Counted from the stretch's first letter, positions 23,876-35,529 are shown. The stretch is 64,000 nt of DNA from Bretschneidera sinensis (GCA_023935145.1 CM043698.1:70801501-70865500); one strand, 5' to 3'. Translations and numbers: made by a program. Notes: a model not told the origin generated them from the letters alone.

Positions 23876-24499
23876 TAGTAATAAATAAAAAGTTTGTAAA
23901 TGTGAGACTTTAATAAGCTAATTGCTTAAGAATTATATTTGACAATGTGATTCAACTTTCATATAAGCTCGTTACTCTTTCTCATTGTTTAATGATTAAT
24001 TGTAATTTCTAAATTTATATAAGCTTATTACTCTCCCAAATTAATAGCATTTTAGCATGAGTTGTGATTTAATATGAGACTCAAGATTTCAATTATTTTA
24101 TGGTATTTTATAATACCTATTACCAAACATGCAGAAAAGGGTATATTTGTTGTTATCATGAATTAATTACGTTCATAAAAATTTATCGTTTCAATGAAAA
24201 CTATTAAAGAATCATGTTCTTTAATTATAATGAAACTTAATGCACACATGAAGATTTTTGTAATATCAAGAATTTATTTGTGTGCATGTGAAGAAAATGT
24301 CGACTATAGTCTGGCCAACAACTTTTGGTAAAATAGCCGATGGTTTTTAATTAGTAAAATAGTTGGCTGAAAATGTCAATACCATTTGGCCAATAGTTTT
24401 TGGTAAAACAACGGTGGAATTAAAAATTGATAAGTATTTAGTGGTACGGCTGTGGAGCTTTTGTATCTCAGATAACAAATTCAATTTGTTATCATTTTT

Positions 24500-25240
24500 T
24501 ACGGCAAAATTTTGTTCATGATAAAGAAGGTATAAAAATCACAGCAGATATATTATAGAATGCCACCAAAGAAACTGCAGAAAGCTAAAAAAAAATTATT
24601 CATGATAAACAAGGTACAAAAAATTACATCCATTTCTTACTGAGAATTAACAATTAATGAAAGTACACATTAAAAGGTGATCTGGGCAGGGCCTTATCGA
24701 GAGGATTGTGTTGATATGATCTTTTGTGAGCCCAACTGAGATTTTAAGTTGAACTTGCTCCCTCTCAATCTTTAGGAGCAAATCAATAATATCATAATAC
24801 TGTGGGTTATGAATTCAGGTTCTACAGTTTTTCGTGAACTTTTTCTACAGCTTACATGGATGTGTTATGGTGGACTGTTTCCGCAATTTTTATTCTAAGC
24901 TATAAATTATGGTTTTATAGTTTTTTTGTGGTTTGTTTCTGCAGTTTTTATGAAGGGACTTGGCAGTAATATATGAATTCTTTTTCTGCAGTTTTTTGGT
25001 GAACTGTTTCTGTAGATTCTTGGAGGTTCTCTGCTAGTCTGCTTTTAAAATTTCTTTTCGAGTTATAAATTTTGATTCTGCAACTTTTTTGATGGTTTGT
25101 TTATATAGCTTTTTGGTGGTCTATGCAGGTTTTTATTAATTGGAGGGTATGATTGCACAAGGCCCATATCAACAAGATGTGTATGACTGTTTTCTCAATC
25201 TAGATAATTAAGTTTTTATGAAAAACAAGAAGCTTGAAGT
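24500..25240 (+). other. Spacer of the F1/R1 inverted repeat
   Basis: Non-palindromic centre between F1 and R1. It carries many irregular copies of a TTTCTGCAGTTTTT / TTTTTGGTGGTTTGT motif (about 24830-25140). The same spacer, in the same orientation, occurs at 36391-37340. I see no convincing ORF, and no function is assigned. Confidence 0.6.
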
Positions 25241-26059
25241 TTTCCCAATTTGAAGCGTTTAATGAATAAATTTTTTAGCCATTTATGGTTTGGTGAAGTT
25301 TCCAAATTAGTTTTTTTTTTTTCAATTGAGAATCACAAGTCGGGGTAAACAAATAAAAACATTTTCTATGAAAAATAAAAAAGTTGTAAAAAATTAAAAT
25401 AAAATAAATTTGTTGTTTGAGATACAAAGCTCCACAGCCATATTACCAAAAGCTTTACAATTTTTAGTTCCAAATTGTTTAACTAAAATCTGTCGGCCAG
25501 ACGATACTGACATATTCAGCCAACTGTTTTACTAAAAACCATCAGTTGGCCTGACGTTACTTATAGCAAACAGTTTTAACAAAAACATCAATTGTTTTAC
25601 CAAAAGTTGTTGACCACACGATAGTTACATTTTCACAGGCATACACACGGAATTTTTGGTATTACAAAAATGCTCATGTGTGCATCAAGTTCCATTTAAT
25701 TAAAGAACATGATTCTTTAATAGTCTTCGCTGAAGTAGTAAATTATTATAAATGTAATTAATCAACAATGATGACAAAAAAATGCCTTATTTGAATATTG
25801 GGAAATAGGTATTATAAAATATCATAAAGTAATTAAAGTCTTTATCTCATATATAATCATGTCTTATTCTATATACATTGGTATCAATTTGGAAGAGTAA
25901 TAAACTTATATAAATTTATAAATTGCAGTTAATCATTAAAAGAGAGAGCAACGAGCTTTTATAAAAGTTGAATCACATTATCAAATATAATTCTCATGCA
26001 ACTAGCTTATTAAAGTCTCATCTTTGCTAAAATTTTATTCAACAACTAGGATTAACCAA

Positions 26060-26160
26060 CGCCCCTTGGCTGAGTGGTTACTTCCAGATACTCCATATAT
26101 GTGACTTAGGTTCAATCTCACTCCTACTAATGTATAAAAAAAGTATCTAGGAAAAAAAAG
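26060..26160 (+). repeat. tRNA-derived SINE-like unit, copy 2
   Basis: Box A-like TGGCTGAGTGGTTA at 26067-26080 and box B-like GGTTCAATCTC at 26109-26119, followed by two A-rich runs (about 26135-26141 and 26151-26159). It is the reverse of copy 1, as expected from its place in R1. Confidence 0.5.
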
Positions 26161-26506
26161 AAGCCAAGTATATTACATCTCTTATGTTCGAAATTTTAAC
26201 AACCTACATTACAAACTGACCTTGATATCTAAATCCAATTCGTTTCCCTACAACCAACTTTGCAAACTGAACTTAATTGATATCTAAATCCAATTAGTTG
26301 TCCAGTAACCAATCTTTTCTTTTAATTAAATTCAGCTGTGTCCCTAAGATAACAATTAGGGCTTTCAAATTTCAGCTCTAATTTAAAAGAGTCTTTCGTT
26401 TCATTGTCATATATCGTAATACCTATCGCTTTACCATTCCTCAATTCTTGTCATTTTTTTTATTAAAGTTTGGAATATTGCACATATCAACTCCAAAAGT
26501 AGAGAA

Positions 26507-26511
26507 AATAA
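26507..26511. other. Target site duplication of T1, left copy
   Basis: AATAA, repeated exactly at 28025-28029. Joining the flanks at one copy restores the B3-like sequence order seen in F1. Confidence 0.85.
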
Positions 26512-27119
26512 TGTTGGGATTTTCCATAAATTTTTTTTTCCAATATCCACACAAATAATAAACATAGCTCTGATACCACTTATTGGAATTCTCTCACCCA
26601 ATCAACAACCATACAATCACAATAGTGAAAATAAAGAAAATAAACTTAAGAATTTTAACGTAGTTCGACACCTCTTTCCTACATTGACATGAGAATCAAT
26701 CCACTATTAATTATCAACTATATCAATTGCACAATTTATCTATCCAAAACTATATTAAAACGTTCATTGCAACATTTGGATGGAGGAAAGCTGCAAAAAC
26801 TCACTACTCCACGGTACACAATTTTTCTAGGAAAAATTGTGTGAAACCTCTCCCTAATGTCACAACTCAAACCCCATACACCAAATGTTCACTCAACCCT
26901 TAAATCCTTGCAAACCCTCTTTTACAAGTTATATTGGTGCTTGGTTTGCTACACTTCACATCTGACCAAGTATTTCTCATCTAGGAATACAATGAGAGAC
27001 TAACTTTCTTGATGCCCATATTTATAATCCCAAATCCTTTTGACATATACATGATGTAAGACTAGAACTACTTACTATAATACTTCTCTCTAATGTAGGA
27101 TTTGAGGAGTATCTCGACA
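26512..27119 (-). repeat. 3' LTR of T1
   Basis: Starts TGTTGGG and ends TCTCGACA. Contains the GTACACAATTTTTCT and TCCTTTTGACATA blocks shared by all T LTRs. Confidence 0.85.
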
Positions 27120-27406
27120 AATTCCTCCATCTACTCAAATCCTCAAACACTAAGACCCTTGGGTCGGGTTCACCTCTACCTGATCAAAACTTCTTTGTTT
27201 TAATCGCACCTTCAATATGGCTTAATCAAATTTTGGGCATAATCTCAGCAATGCTCTACCTAATCTTAAAATTTGATCTTCAACAGTAAATCTAACTTGC
27301 TTCTTCACTGCATCAGATCTCTGAATTTGTGCCATTATCGAGCCAGGCTCTAATACCACTTGTTGTAGCACCCAATGGATTGTAGCACCTTAGCTCTGAT
27401 ACTACT

Positions 27407-28024
27407 TGTTGGATTTTTCACCAAAAATTCACCCAAGATCAACACAACTGATAAAGTATCTCTTATATAACTTGTTGAAAATTCTAACACCCGATCAATA
27501 ACCACACAATCACAATAGCAAAAATAAAGATAAAATAATGTCAAGAATTTTAACGTGGTTCGACACTTCTTGCCTACATCCACAAGATATTCAATCCACT
27601 ATTAATTCTTAACTACGTCAATTGTATAGTTTCTTTAACCAAAACTGTACTAAAACACTCATCATAACTTTTGTTTGGTGGAAAGCTTCAAAAACTTACT
27701 ACTCCACAATACACAATTTTTCTGGGTAAAAATGTGTGAAAACTCTCCCCAATCTCACAACCCAAACCCCAATACACCCAATATTCACTCAAAATTTGGA
27801 TCCCTGTAAAACCCTCTTTTACAAGCTATATTAGTGTTTGGTTTGTTACGATATGCATCTGACCAACTATTGTTGCTCCAGGAATACCCTGAGGGACGAA
27901 CTCTCTTCATGGCCATATTTATAATAACTAGTATCCATGTCCTTTTGATACATAGAAGATATGAAACTAGAACTATTTACAATAATACTTCTCTCCGATG
28001 TGGGATTTGATGAGTATCCCAACA
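27407..28024 (-). repeat. 5' LTR of T1
   Basis: TGTTGGATTTTTCACC to GTATCCCAACA, colinear with the other T1 LTR. It is followed immediately by the TSD AATAA. Confidence 0.85.
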
Positions 28025-29050
28025 AATAATCTCACATTTTGCAAATCATTCGTTAAGATGGTTTTCTCAAATGTCCAAGTCTCATTCCCAAAACTCAATT
28101 CAGTAATTTATCACTATATTATTTGACGTATCCCATATCGGAAAGAGAATTCAAAAAGGAACTCGAAAAAGGACTGATTGAAGACATTTGAAATACCTAC
28201 TTAAAATAAAATTGATTGAAAGAAATTTTGTATTATTGTTACAGTGTAAATCACATAGACAAACCTAGCTATATATAGGGTCTTAAGAATATATATATAC
28301 GACCTAATAGAAATAGAAAAACTAAAGTTACATTAATTAGGAAAATAAAACCAACTAGAAAATTAATACATACATATAATATCTAATATGAATAGGAAAA
28401 TAAAAATAAAATCTAATTAGGAAACTAAAACTAATTAGAAAATTCCATAAAAAAAAACTAATACATATATTAACAGTGACAATAAATTATATGATAAATT
28501 GTGTTGCTTCTGATAGAAGTTTACATAAACAACTATTCAAATTTTATTAAAACTAATGATCTCTAAGAAAAATGTAAATAAAAAATATAAATATAATTAA
28601 ATAAATATATTCTATAATTGGGTGGGATTAAAGCAAGTTACTAAATTAAATGAAACTTAATTAAATAATAAATAAAATATCAATAGATGATTTGATTTGA
28701 TTTGATTTGACTAAATTTTTTTACAAATTAAAAAAAACATTGGCTTAAACCTTCCTTTTAAGCCCACCGTTAACAAAAACACTTTTTATAGACTATTTGA
28801 GAAGCCACATATAACTGAACTTATTGGTTTTTTAACGGAAAATCCAAAGATAATTTTATTAATTATACATAATAATAACGAACCAGGCAGCATTGACAAA
28901 CAACACCTAGCTATTTTGACAAATCACCAATACCTAGAAGACAAGATCAAACCCAACCCAAATAATCTTCAAAATACCAATTAAGTTGCATCACCCTAAA
29001 GTATCACTAACTAGCCAAACCAAATAACAAAAAATTAGTGGATCATAGAC

Positions 29051-29344
29051 AGGTGCGAAGCTAGGAATTTTTCTTAGGCTAGGCCGAAATATTATCGATT
29101 TTACGGTCACTTGTTCAAAAAAATTCAGTTACACATTAATTACTATAAGTCCACAAAGCACATATATATTTACCATGAAATATTAATTTTACATATACCT
29201 TCAATAAACATGAGCTTCAAATAAAATCGAACAAGTGAGAGTTAAGATAATATACTATAGAGAAGCACTAAAAACCATACAAATGTTGCAAGAAGGTAAA
29301 GCAATGATAAAATTCATACCAATGTAGAAGATGAGCACTTGAGT
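29051..29344. other. Unassigned DNA between R1 and T3
   Basis: Begins AGGTGCGAAGCTAGGAATTT, a phrase reminiscent of remnants of other plant transposons, then AT-rich DNA without an open frame. It marks the breakpoint between duplicated blocks R1 and R3. Confidence 0.4.
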
Positions 29345-30194
29345 CTCAACCATATCTATAATGTTCACCTCAACTTGATTAAAACTTCTATGTTTTAATT
29401 GTGCCTTCAATATAGCTTAATAGATTTTGGGTCTAATCTCAGCAATCCTCTACCTAAGCTTAAAATTTGATCTTCAACAGTACATCTGACTTGCTTCTTC
29501 ACCACATCAATTCTCTAAATTTTTGCCATTATCGAACCAAGCTCTAATACCACTTGTAGTAGCACCCAATGGATTGTAGCACCTTAGCTCTGCTACTACT
29601 TTTTGGATTTTTCACCAAACATTCGCCTAAGATCAACACAAATAATAAAAGTATCTCTTATATAACTTGTTGAAAATTCTAACATCCAATCAACAACCAC
29701 ACAATCACAATAGCAAAAATAAAAAGAAAATAATGTGAAGAGTTTTAACGTGGTTCGACACTTTTTGCCTACATCCACAAGATATTCAATCCACTATTAA
29801 TTCTTAACTACGTCAATTGTATAGTTTCTTTAACCAAAACTATATTAAAACACTCATTATAACTTTTGAATGGAGGAAAGCTTCAAAAACTTACTACTCC
29901 ACAGTACACAATTTTTTCCAGGTAAAAGTGTGTGAAAACTCTCCTCAATACACCCAATATTCACTCAACATTTGGATCCCTCTAAAACCCTCGGGTACAA
30001 GTTATATTAATGTTTGGTTTGTTATACTATACATCTAACCAATTATTCATGCTCTAAGAATAAGGACTAACTCTCTTGATGCTTATATTTATAATAACTA
30101 GTACCCACGTCCTTTTGATATATATACGATATGCAACTAAAACTACTTAGAATAACGCTTCTCTTCGATGTGAGATTTGAGGAGTATCCCAACA
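29345..30194 (-). mobile_element. T3, truncated copy of the coding-less LTR element
   Basis: Internal region (29345-29600) and 5' LTR (29601-30194, 594 bp) matching T1; the 3' LTR is missing. The LTR start has decayed to TTTTGG. The right flank is AATAA followed by B3-like sequence, exactly as after T1, so it is the same insertion event copied by segmental duplication. Confidence 0.8.
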
Positions 30195-30361
30195 AATAAT
30201 CTCATATTTCCTTTGCAAATCATTCCCTAAGATGATTTGCTCAAATGTCCAAGTCTCATTCCCAAAACTCAATTCTATAATTTATCGCCATATTCTCTTG
30301 CATATCCCATAACGGAAAGGGAATTTGAAAATGAACTCGAAAAAGGATTGATTGAAGACAT
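30195..30361 (-). pseudogene. B3-like pseudogene fragment in R3
   Basis: Only the first third of the gene (start codon equivalent at 30359-30361) up to the T insertion point. Several substitutions break the frame. The 3' part is absent. Confidence 0.7.
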
Positions 30362-31252
30362 TTGAAGTATTTGCTTAAAACAAAAGAGATTGAAAGAAAT
30401 TTTGTGTTATCGTTATTGTGTGAATCACATAGATAAACCTAGCTATATATAGGATCTTAAGAATATATATAAAAGACCTAATAGTAATAGAAAAAGTAAA
30501 GTTACATTGAATTAGGAAAACAAAACCAACTAAAAAATTAATACATACTTATAATACCTAATATGAATTAGAAAATTAAAATAACATCTAATTAGGAAAC
30601 TAAAACTAATTAGAAATTTCCATGAAAAAAAAAACTAATACATATATTAACAGTGACAATAAATTGTATGATAAATTGTGTTGCTTTTCATAGAAGCTTA
30701 CATAAACAATTATTCAACATTTTATTATAAATCATTATATCTAAGAACAATGTAAATAAAAAATATATATATTTAGTTAAATAAAGATATGCTATAATTG
30801 GGTGGACTTAAAGCAAGTTTTAAACTGGTGTTTATTTTTTTAAAAGTTGTAAAAAAATTAGTCAAATTAAATGAAACTCAATTAAATAATAAATAAAATA
30901 TCAACTAATAGATGATTTGGTTTCATTTGATTAAATTTTTTTATAGCTATTTAAAAAAAAATCAGCTCAAACCTTACTTTTAAGCCCACCCTTAACAAAG
31001 ACACTTTTTTATATAATATTTGAGAAGCCACTTATATAAGAATACCATAAAATAGAATGCTATCAAAATTCAATAAATTAATTGTTTCTCATAAAAATAA
31101 AGTACAACTAAACTCATTTCTTTTTTAATGGAAAAAATCAATGATAATTTTTTTTTATTATACATAATAATAACGCACTACACTGCATTGACAAACAACA
31201 CCATAAGGCTTGAAGCCTTGCCTCTATTTTGACAAATCATCAATACCTAGAA
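30195..31252 (-). repeat. B3-unit repeat R3 (reversed, partial)
   Basis: Reverse copy of the leader and outer part of the unit, ending at about 31252, equivalent to 12970 in F1. It preserves the AAGGCTTGAAGCCTT phrase also seen in F1 (12.98-13.03 kb). It has no Gypsy insertion at the Gypsy B site. Confidence 0.75.
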
Positions 31253-31640
31253 GACAAATATTCATGAATATGGTTCTTTTTTCTTATTTATATTCATGCC
31301 TACTTATAAAACTGAATATGCCTACTTATATTGTTGCTTAAATTCTTCAATAACTCCATTTTTTATTTTTTTTTGAAAAATCTATTCTGATTGCAAATAA
31401 ATCACAAATTAGCAATATGGGTTGTAACCTAGCAATACAATTTTTGGGAGAGAAAATAATAATAAGAAGGAAAAAAACAATAACTCTGAAGAGAGAAAGT
31501 GATTAATGTGAATAAGTGAGGATGATAAACTTACAGTATCAATGGAAATTTCTTGAGCAGATGAAGAAGAATTTGGGATTTCTCAGTTGCTTCAACTTCA
31601 AGCTTCTCTCTCTGTAGTCTACGAGCGTACAAACACCAGC
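31253..31640. other. AT-rich DNA upstream of the TPD1-like pseudogene
   Basis: No recognisable gene. A short frame with MKKNLGFLSCFNF near 31560-31620 could belong to the first exon of the following pseudogene, but this is weak. Confidence 0.35.
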
Positions 31641-31670
31641 TCTTCAAGCTTCATAGTGGCTGCACTGATG

Positions 31671-32128
31671 GCTGAACTCATATTGGTTGCATCACAAGAT
31701 GGTTTGTTTTATTTATTATCAATATATGTATTATTTTGAAGTGCGTACTCTCAAATTATGTTATTAATTAATAATATCAATGCGCAGGAACAACAGCAGA
31801 CAAAGAGTATTCAAACAGAGATTTAGAAGTGACGTAAGGACAAGTAGAACATCAACCAAGTGTGATACCAACTTATTTGGTGGAAATCACAAACCAATGT
31901 GCCTCAGGTTGTAACATCTCCAACATCCATCTCCGCAGTGAAATGTTCAGCTCTTCAACACCAACACCAAGGTTTTATTTTTTTGTCAAACCAAGACTAA
32001 TAGAAAAGATTACCCTTCGCTTCTTTTTGGCATCAACACTTAGGAAAATGAGTCTGAAACAAAACCCAATTAAGCACTCGAAACCTTTCGTTAATACAAT
32101 AATTAAATCACCAGATCTTGGTGTCTGA
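31671..32128 (+). pseudogene. TPD1-like secreted protein pseudogene, copy 1
   Basis: A candidate first exon (MAELILVASQDG at 31671) ends at a GT. An intron-like AT stretch ends at GCGCAG near 31788. The next exon reads SNRDLEVT, a TAA stop, GQVEHQPSVIPTYLVEITNQ, CASGCNISNIHL and MFSSS. This fits the TPD1 (TAPETUM DETERMINANT 1-like) pattern of D.EV.QG, IPTY.VEI.N.C..GC.IS.IHL..GWFSSA. TPD1 proteins are small cysteine-rich secreted ligands of the EMS1 receptor kinase in anthers. Here the conserved CGW is RSE, a stop precedes the domain, and homology is lost after FSSS. The frame runs on to 32128 without the usual C-terminal cysteines. Confidence 0.6.
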
Positions 32129-33597
32129 GGGCCGATAAATTAAGAAAAGACACATGGGTTAATTTCAAGAATTTGATGTAAATTTTGAAATATAAAAGCT
32201 ACTACAAAATTCGAAGTCTGGTCTAAGACGAACCCGAGTAGATTTCTGCGATTTCTCAAGAAAAACCAGTTAATTCAATTTTCTCAACAATCATCAATTA
32301 ATTCACTCCAAGCCAACCAGAAATTTCACAGAACAATTCGGTAGTTTCTAAAGAAATAAGGATAAGTTCATATGCTTTTCTGCAATTAAAACAAAATAGA
32401 ACTAAATAGGAGAGGTACCCAATTCTATGGGGAAAACTTATATTGAAGAATTGAGGTTTGGAGGAAAATTTTGTGGTTTCAACTAAGACATGGGAGACAA
32501 AGACGAATTTTGGATTATTTTGCCCACAATTTACTGCTTGATAATAGCTAGAGGCACACATGCGGGTTCACGCATGTACTTTTTATTGCTCATTCAAACC
32601 TCATATGAGTTCTACATGGCAACTAATAGGGAGTGTGGCTTTCTTTTTACATCAGTTCGGACTTTTCGTCTGATTTGATGGACAAAATTGGTCAAAAGGA
32701 TCAAAGTGATGAGAAATTATGAATTAAAGCTTGATACTAAGATTCATTTTTTGTTCGAAACCAAATTGTAAGCTGCCCATAAGTTTAGAGACTAATTTTG
32801 TATCTTTTCCATTTTAATTTGATTTATATAATAACAATTCCATTTGAATTCTTAAATTATGAAATTACACTCATGTCAAGTTTATTTTAATTTTTCTTCT
32901 TATTAAACTCGCTTTATATAAATTCATGTTAAATTTGAAGAAGTAACATAAAATAAACTAATTCTATTACCGTATAGTAAAATAATATTAAGGTCGGTGG
33001 AGTGGTATTTTGTAAAAAAAGAAAAAAAGAGAGAGAGAGAGGCAATTTTCCTTATCTATATATTTTGTAGTTAAACATATATCTTTTGTGATAAATTTAC
33101 ACTTTTAGTGGTAAGAAAAACAAAATATCACCAAAAGTATATGTTTTACTTCCATACATATGAATTTTATCATCAAAAGTACGTGTTTACCATAAAATAT
33201 AAGTCTTTCAAATTTCCTTGTTTTCTTACCAAGGCACCCTAGCAATCACCATTAAGGTTTCATTTTCATTGTTCAATAACTGAAAATAACAATTAGTCGC
33301 CTTTGGTTCAATAATTATTGCATCTAGTCAAATGTACTTATATAGGATGTTGAGGTCTTGAGTAGATTTTTGGAGCCAATAACTTTCTTATGCATAAAGA
33401 GGGTTGATGTGTGGGTGGATAAGAAATGATTAAGTACTGGTTAGATTATCATTATAACAAAAAAAAAAGGTAAAATATTGAAATAGATTTTAATATTAAT
33501 AAAGCCAATCTAATACTATATCAGTTTTGTTTCAATACTGATTGCATGTTGATTTTATATGATCCTCTTAACAACCATTTTAGGCTAATTTGTGCTG
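32129..33597. other. Intergenic AT-rich DNA
   Basis: No gene recognised. Contains a GA-rich microsatellite-like stretch at about 33017-33042 and a short direct repeat of AAGTAYRTGTTTAC-like phrases at 33060-33195. Overlapping frames at 32298-32678 have no recognisable motif. Confidence 0.5.
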
Positions 33598-34940
33598 AGC
33601 TAATTGAGAACTTTTAGTTTTGTAATATTTCTTTTGTCTTTAGAGGGATGTCTTGCTTATGGTGAGTTAGATTTTTTTTTTTTATGGGAATTGCTTGATT
33701 TGTGAAGGTATGGTTTTTGTTGATGGAACTGCCGCACTCCAACTGTTTGTGGAAAGATCGCCAGTGCATTTTTTCTATCTTAGAATGAGTTTGACTGACG
33801 TGTCAATATGGGTGCGTTGATGGGAATTTGAGGCTTGGGAGCTGGAATTTTTAGGTCCGTGACGCACTAATTTTTTTGTTATATGGTTTTGCTAGTCAGT
33901 TATATTTTAGGGGGATGCAGCTTAATTGTTTTTTTTTTTTTCAGCTTGGAGATTATTTGGATTGGGTTTGATTTTGTTTTCTAGGTATTGATGATTTGTC
34001 ACAATAGCCGGGCAAGGCGCCTTATGGTGTTGTTTGACAATGTTGACTGGTTTGTTATTATTATTTTGTGTAATCAATAAAATTATCTTTGATTTTTCTG
34101 TTAAAAATACAATGAGTTTAGTTGTACTTTGTTTTTATGAGAAACAATTAGTTCATAAAATTTTGATAGAATTCTATTTTATGGTGTTCATAACAAAACT
34201 TTTGTTGTTTTATATACGTTTCTTCTCAATTATTCCATAAAAAAATCTTTTATTTTGGGCGGATTTACAGCAAGGTTTAAGTTGGTACTTTTTTTAAAAA
34301 AAAAAATTATATAAAAAATTAATCAAATCAAATCAGATAACCTATTAGTTGATTTATTTGTTATTTAATTGAGTTACATTTTATTTGACTAAGTTTTTTA
34401 CAACTTTTAAAAATAAGAAACGACTAAAAATTTTCTTTAAGTCTACCCAGTTATAGAATATATTTATTTAATAATATTTATTTTTTTTATATTTACATTT
34501 TTCTTAGAGATAATGATTTTATAATGAAATATATATTGATTGTTTATATGAACTTCTATGACAAGCAGCACAATTTATTATATAATTTATTGTCATTGTT
34601 AATATATGTATTAATTAGTTTCTTAATTTTATTTTTTAATTTCCTAATTAGGTTTAGTTTCCTAATTAGATATTATTTTAATTTTCCTATTCATTTTAGG
34701 TATTATATCTATCTATGTATTAATTTTCTAGTTGGTTTTATTTTCCTGATTCAGTGTAACTTTAGTTTTTCTATTACTATTAGGTCTTATATTCTTAGAC
34801 CATATATATATATATATATAGAGCAGGTTTTTTGTGTTTATCAATTTCTTGATTGCATTTATTTTCCTAATTGATTTTACTTTCCTAATTAGATGTAGAG
34901 TTTTCCTATTACTGCAATTATGTCTTATATTCTTAGATGT

Positions 34941-34949
34941 TATATATAG
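34941..34949 (+). promoter_or_regulatory. Candidate TATA box of the F2 B3-like copy
   Basis: TATATATAG followed by CTAGACATGTC, 97 bp before the ATG at 35038; conserved with F1. Confidence 0.35.
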
Positions 34950-35037
34950 CTAGACATGTCTATGTTCTTCACACGGAAACGATAATAAAATTTTATTTAT
35001 TTTTTTCATTCTCTTTTATTTTAAGTCAATATTTAAA

Positions 35038-35470
35038 ATGTCTTCTATCAGTCATTTTTCGAGTTCTTTTTCAAGTTCTCTTTCCGACATGGAAAATGTT
35101 GGAGAATATAGCAATAACTTATTGGAATTCAGTTTTGGGAATGAGACTTGGACATTTGAGAAAATTATCTCGGAGAATGATTTACAAAGGAAAGGGGAGA
35201 TTATTTTCTCTACTTTCGAAGCTGATATGTTCATTATTCCAAACCTAAAGAAGAAAGAAGGCGAAGAATTGAGGAATGGTAAGGCAATTGATATACGACG
35301 ATGACACAAAAGATTCTTTTAAATTGAAGCTGAAATTTGAAAGCCCTAACTATTATCTGATGGACACAACAAAATTTTATGAAAAGAAAGGATTGGCTAT
35401 GGGGCAACGGATTGGATTCAGATATGAAGGACAGTTTGCAATGTTAGTTGTTAAACTTCTAAGAGAGTAG
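35038..35470 (+). pseudogene. B3-like pseudogene in F2 (frameshift)
   Basis: Same protein as 23297-23737 (TWTFEKIISENDLQ, FEADMFIIPNLKK, GLAMGQRIGFRYE). An 8-bp deletion near 35289 joins NGKAIDI to a different frame. Translation from 35038 ends at 35304, and the C-terminal half continues in another frame to 35470. All other parts are close to the intact copy, so inactivation looks recent or selection weak. Confidence 0.7.
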
Positions 35471-35529
35471 ATGTAATAGACTTGGCTTCATTATTTTTTT
35501 CTTCTTGCATATATCATTGTTTTTTTTTT

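Larger units (their letters stand above)
22795..24500 (+). repeat. B3-unit repeat F1, gene-bearing part
   Basis: Continues 12603-13502 across the Gypsy B insertion and matches 34501-36240 (F2) along its length. It matches R1 (25400-28560, T1 excluded), R3 (30195-30730) and R2 (37550-38511) in reverse. It holds an AT-rich leader, a TATA motif, the B3-like ORF, a SINE-like unit and an inner segment with repeated GGCCAAC..TTTTGGTAAAA motifs (about 24310-24410). Confidence 0.8.
26512..28024 (-). mobile_element. T1, short coding-less LTR retroelement
   Basis: Two direct LTRs (26512-27119, 608 bp; 27407-28024, 618 bp) flank only 287 bp. The minus strand reads 5' LTR, PBS (TAGTATCAGAGC), a short start-like frame at 27335 (MAQIQRSDAVKKQVRF) that stops after about 35 codons, a purine-rich GTAGATGGAGGAAT, and 3' LTR. 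Perfect TSD AATAA. The lack of protease or RT makes it non-autonomous. The architecture resembles a TRIM, but the LTRs are longer than the classical 100-250 bp. Two PBS-like sites occur 46 bp apart (27347-27358 and 27393-27404). Confidence 0.85.
26171..28187 (-). pseudogene. B3-like pseudogene in R1, split by T1
   Basis: The 5' part, with the start codon equivalent at 28185-28187, is 28025-28187. The 3' part is 26171-26511. The intervening 1513 bp are retroelement T1. Besides the insertion, the 3' part has a local duplication near 26205-26300 (a GATATCTAAATCCAATT block twice) and frameshifts, so it cannot encode protein. The breakpoint falls in the codons for the IIFSTFEAD segment. Confidence 0.75.
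25240..29050 (-). repeat. B3-unit repeat R1 (reversed), with T1 inserted
   Basis: Reverse-complement of F1/F2: inner segment (25240-26040), SINE-like unit, B3-like pseudogene split by element T1, TATA motif (28269-28278), AT-rich leader, then outer part up to about 29050 (the position equivalent to 33865 in F2). Without T1 it is about 2.3 kb. Together with F1 it makes a very large imperfect palindrome. Confidence 0.8.

Noticed and set aside
27350..30038. ORFs 27350-27583, 29596-29778 and 29817-30038 as genes
   Set aside because: They lie within LTRs of the T elements and are not conserved between copies.
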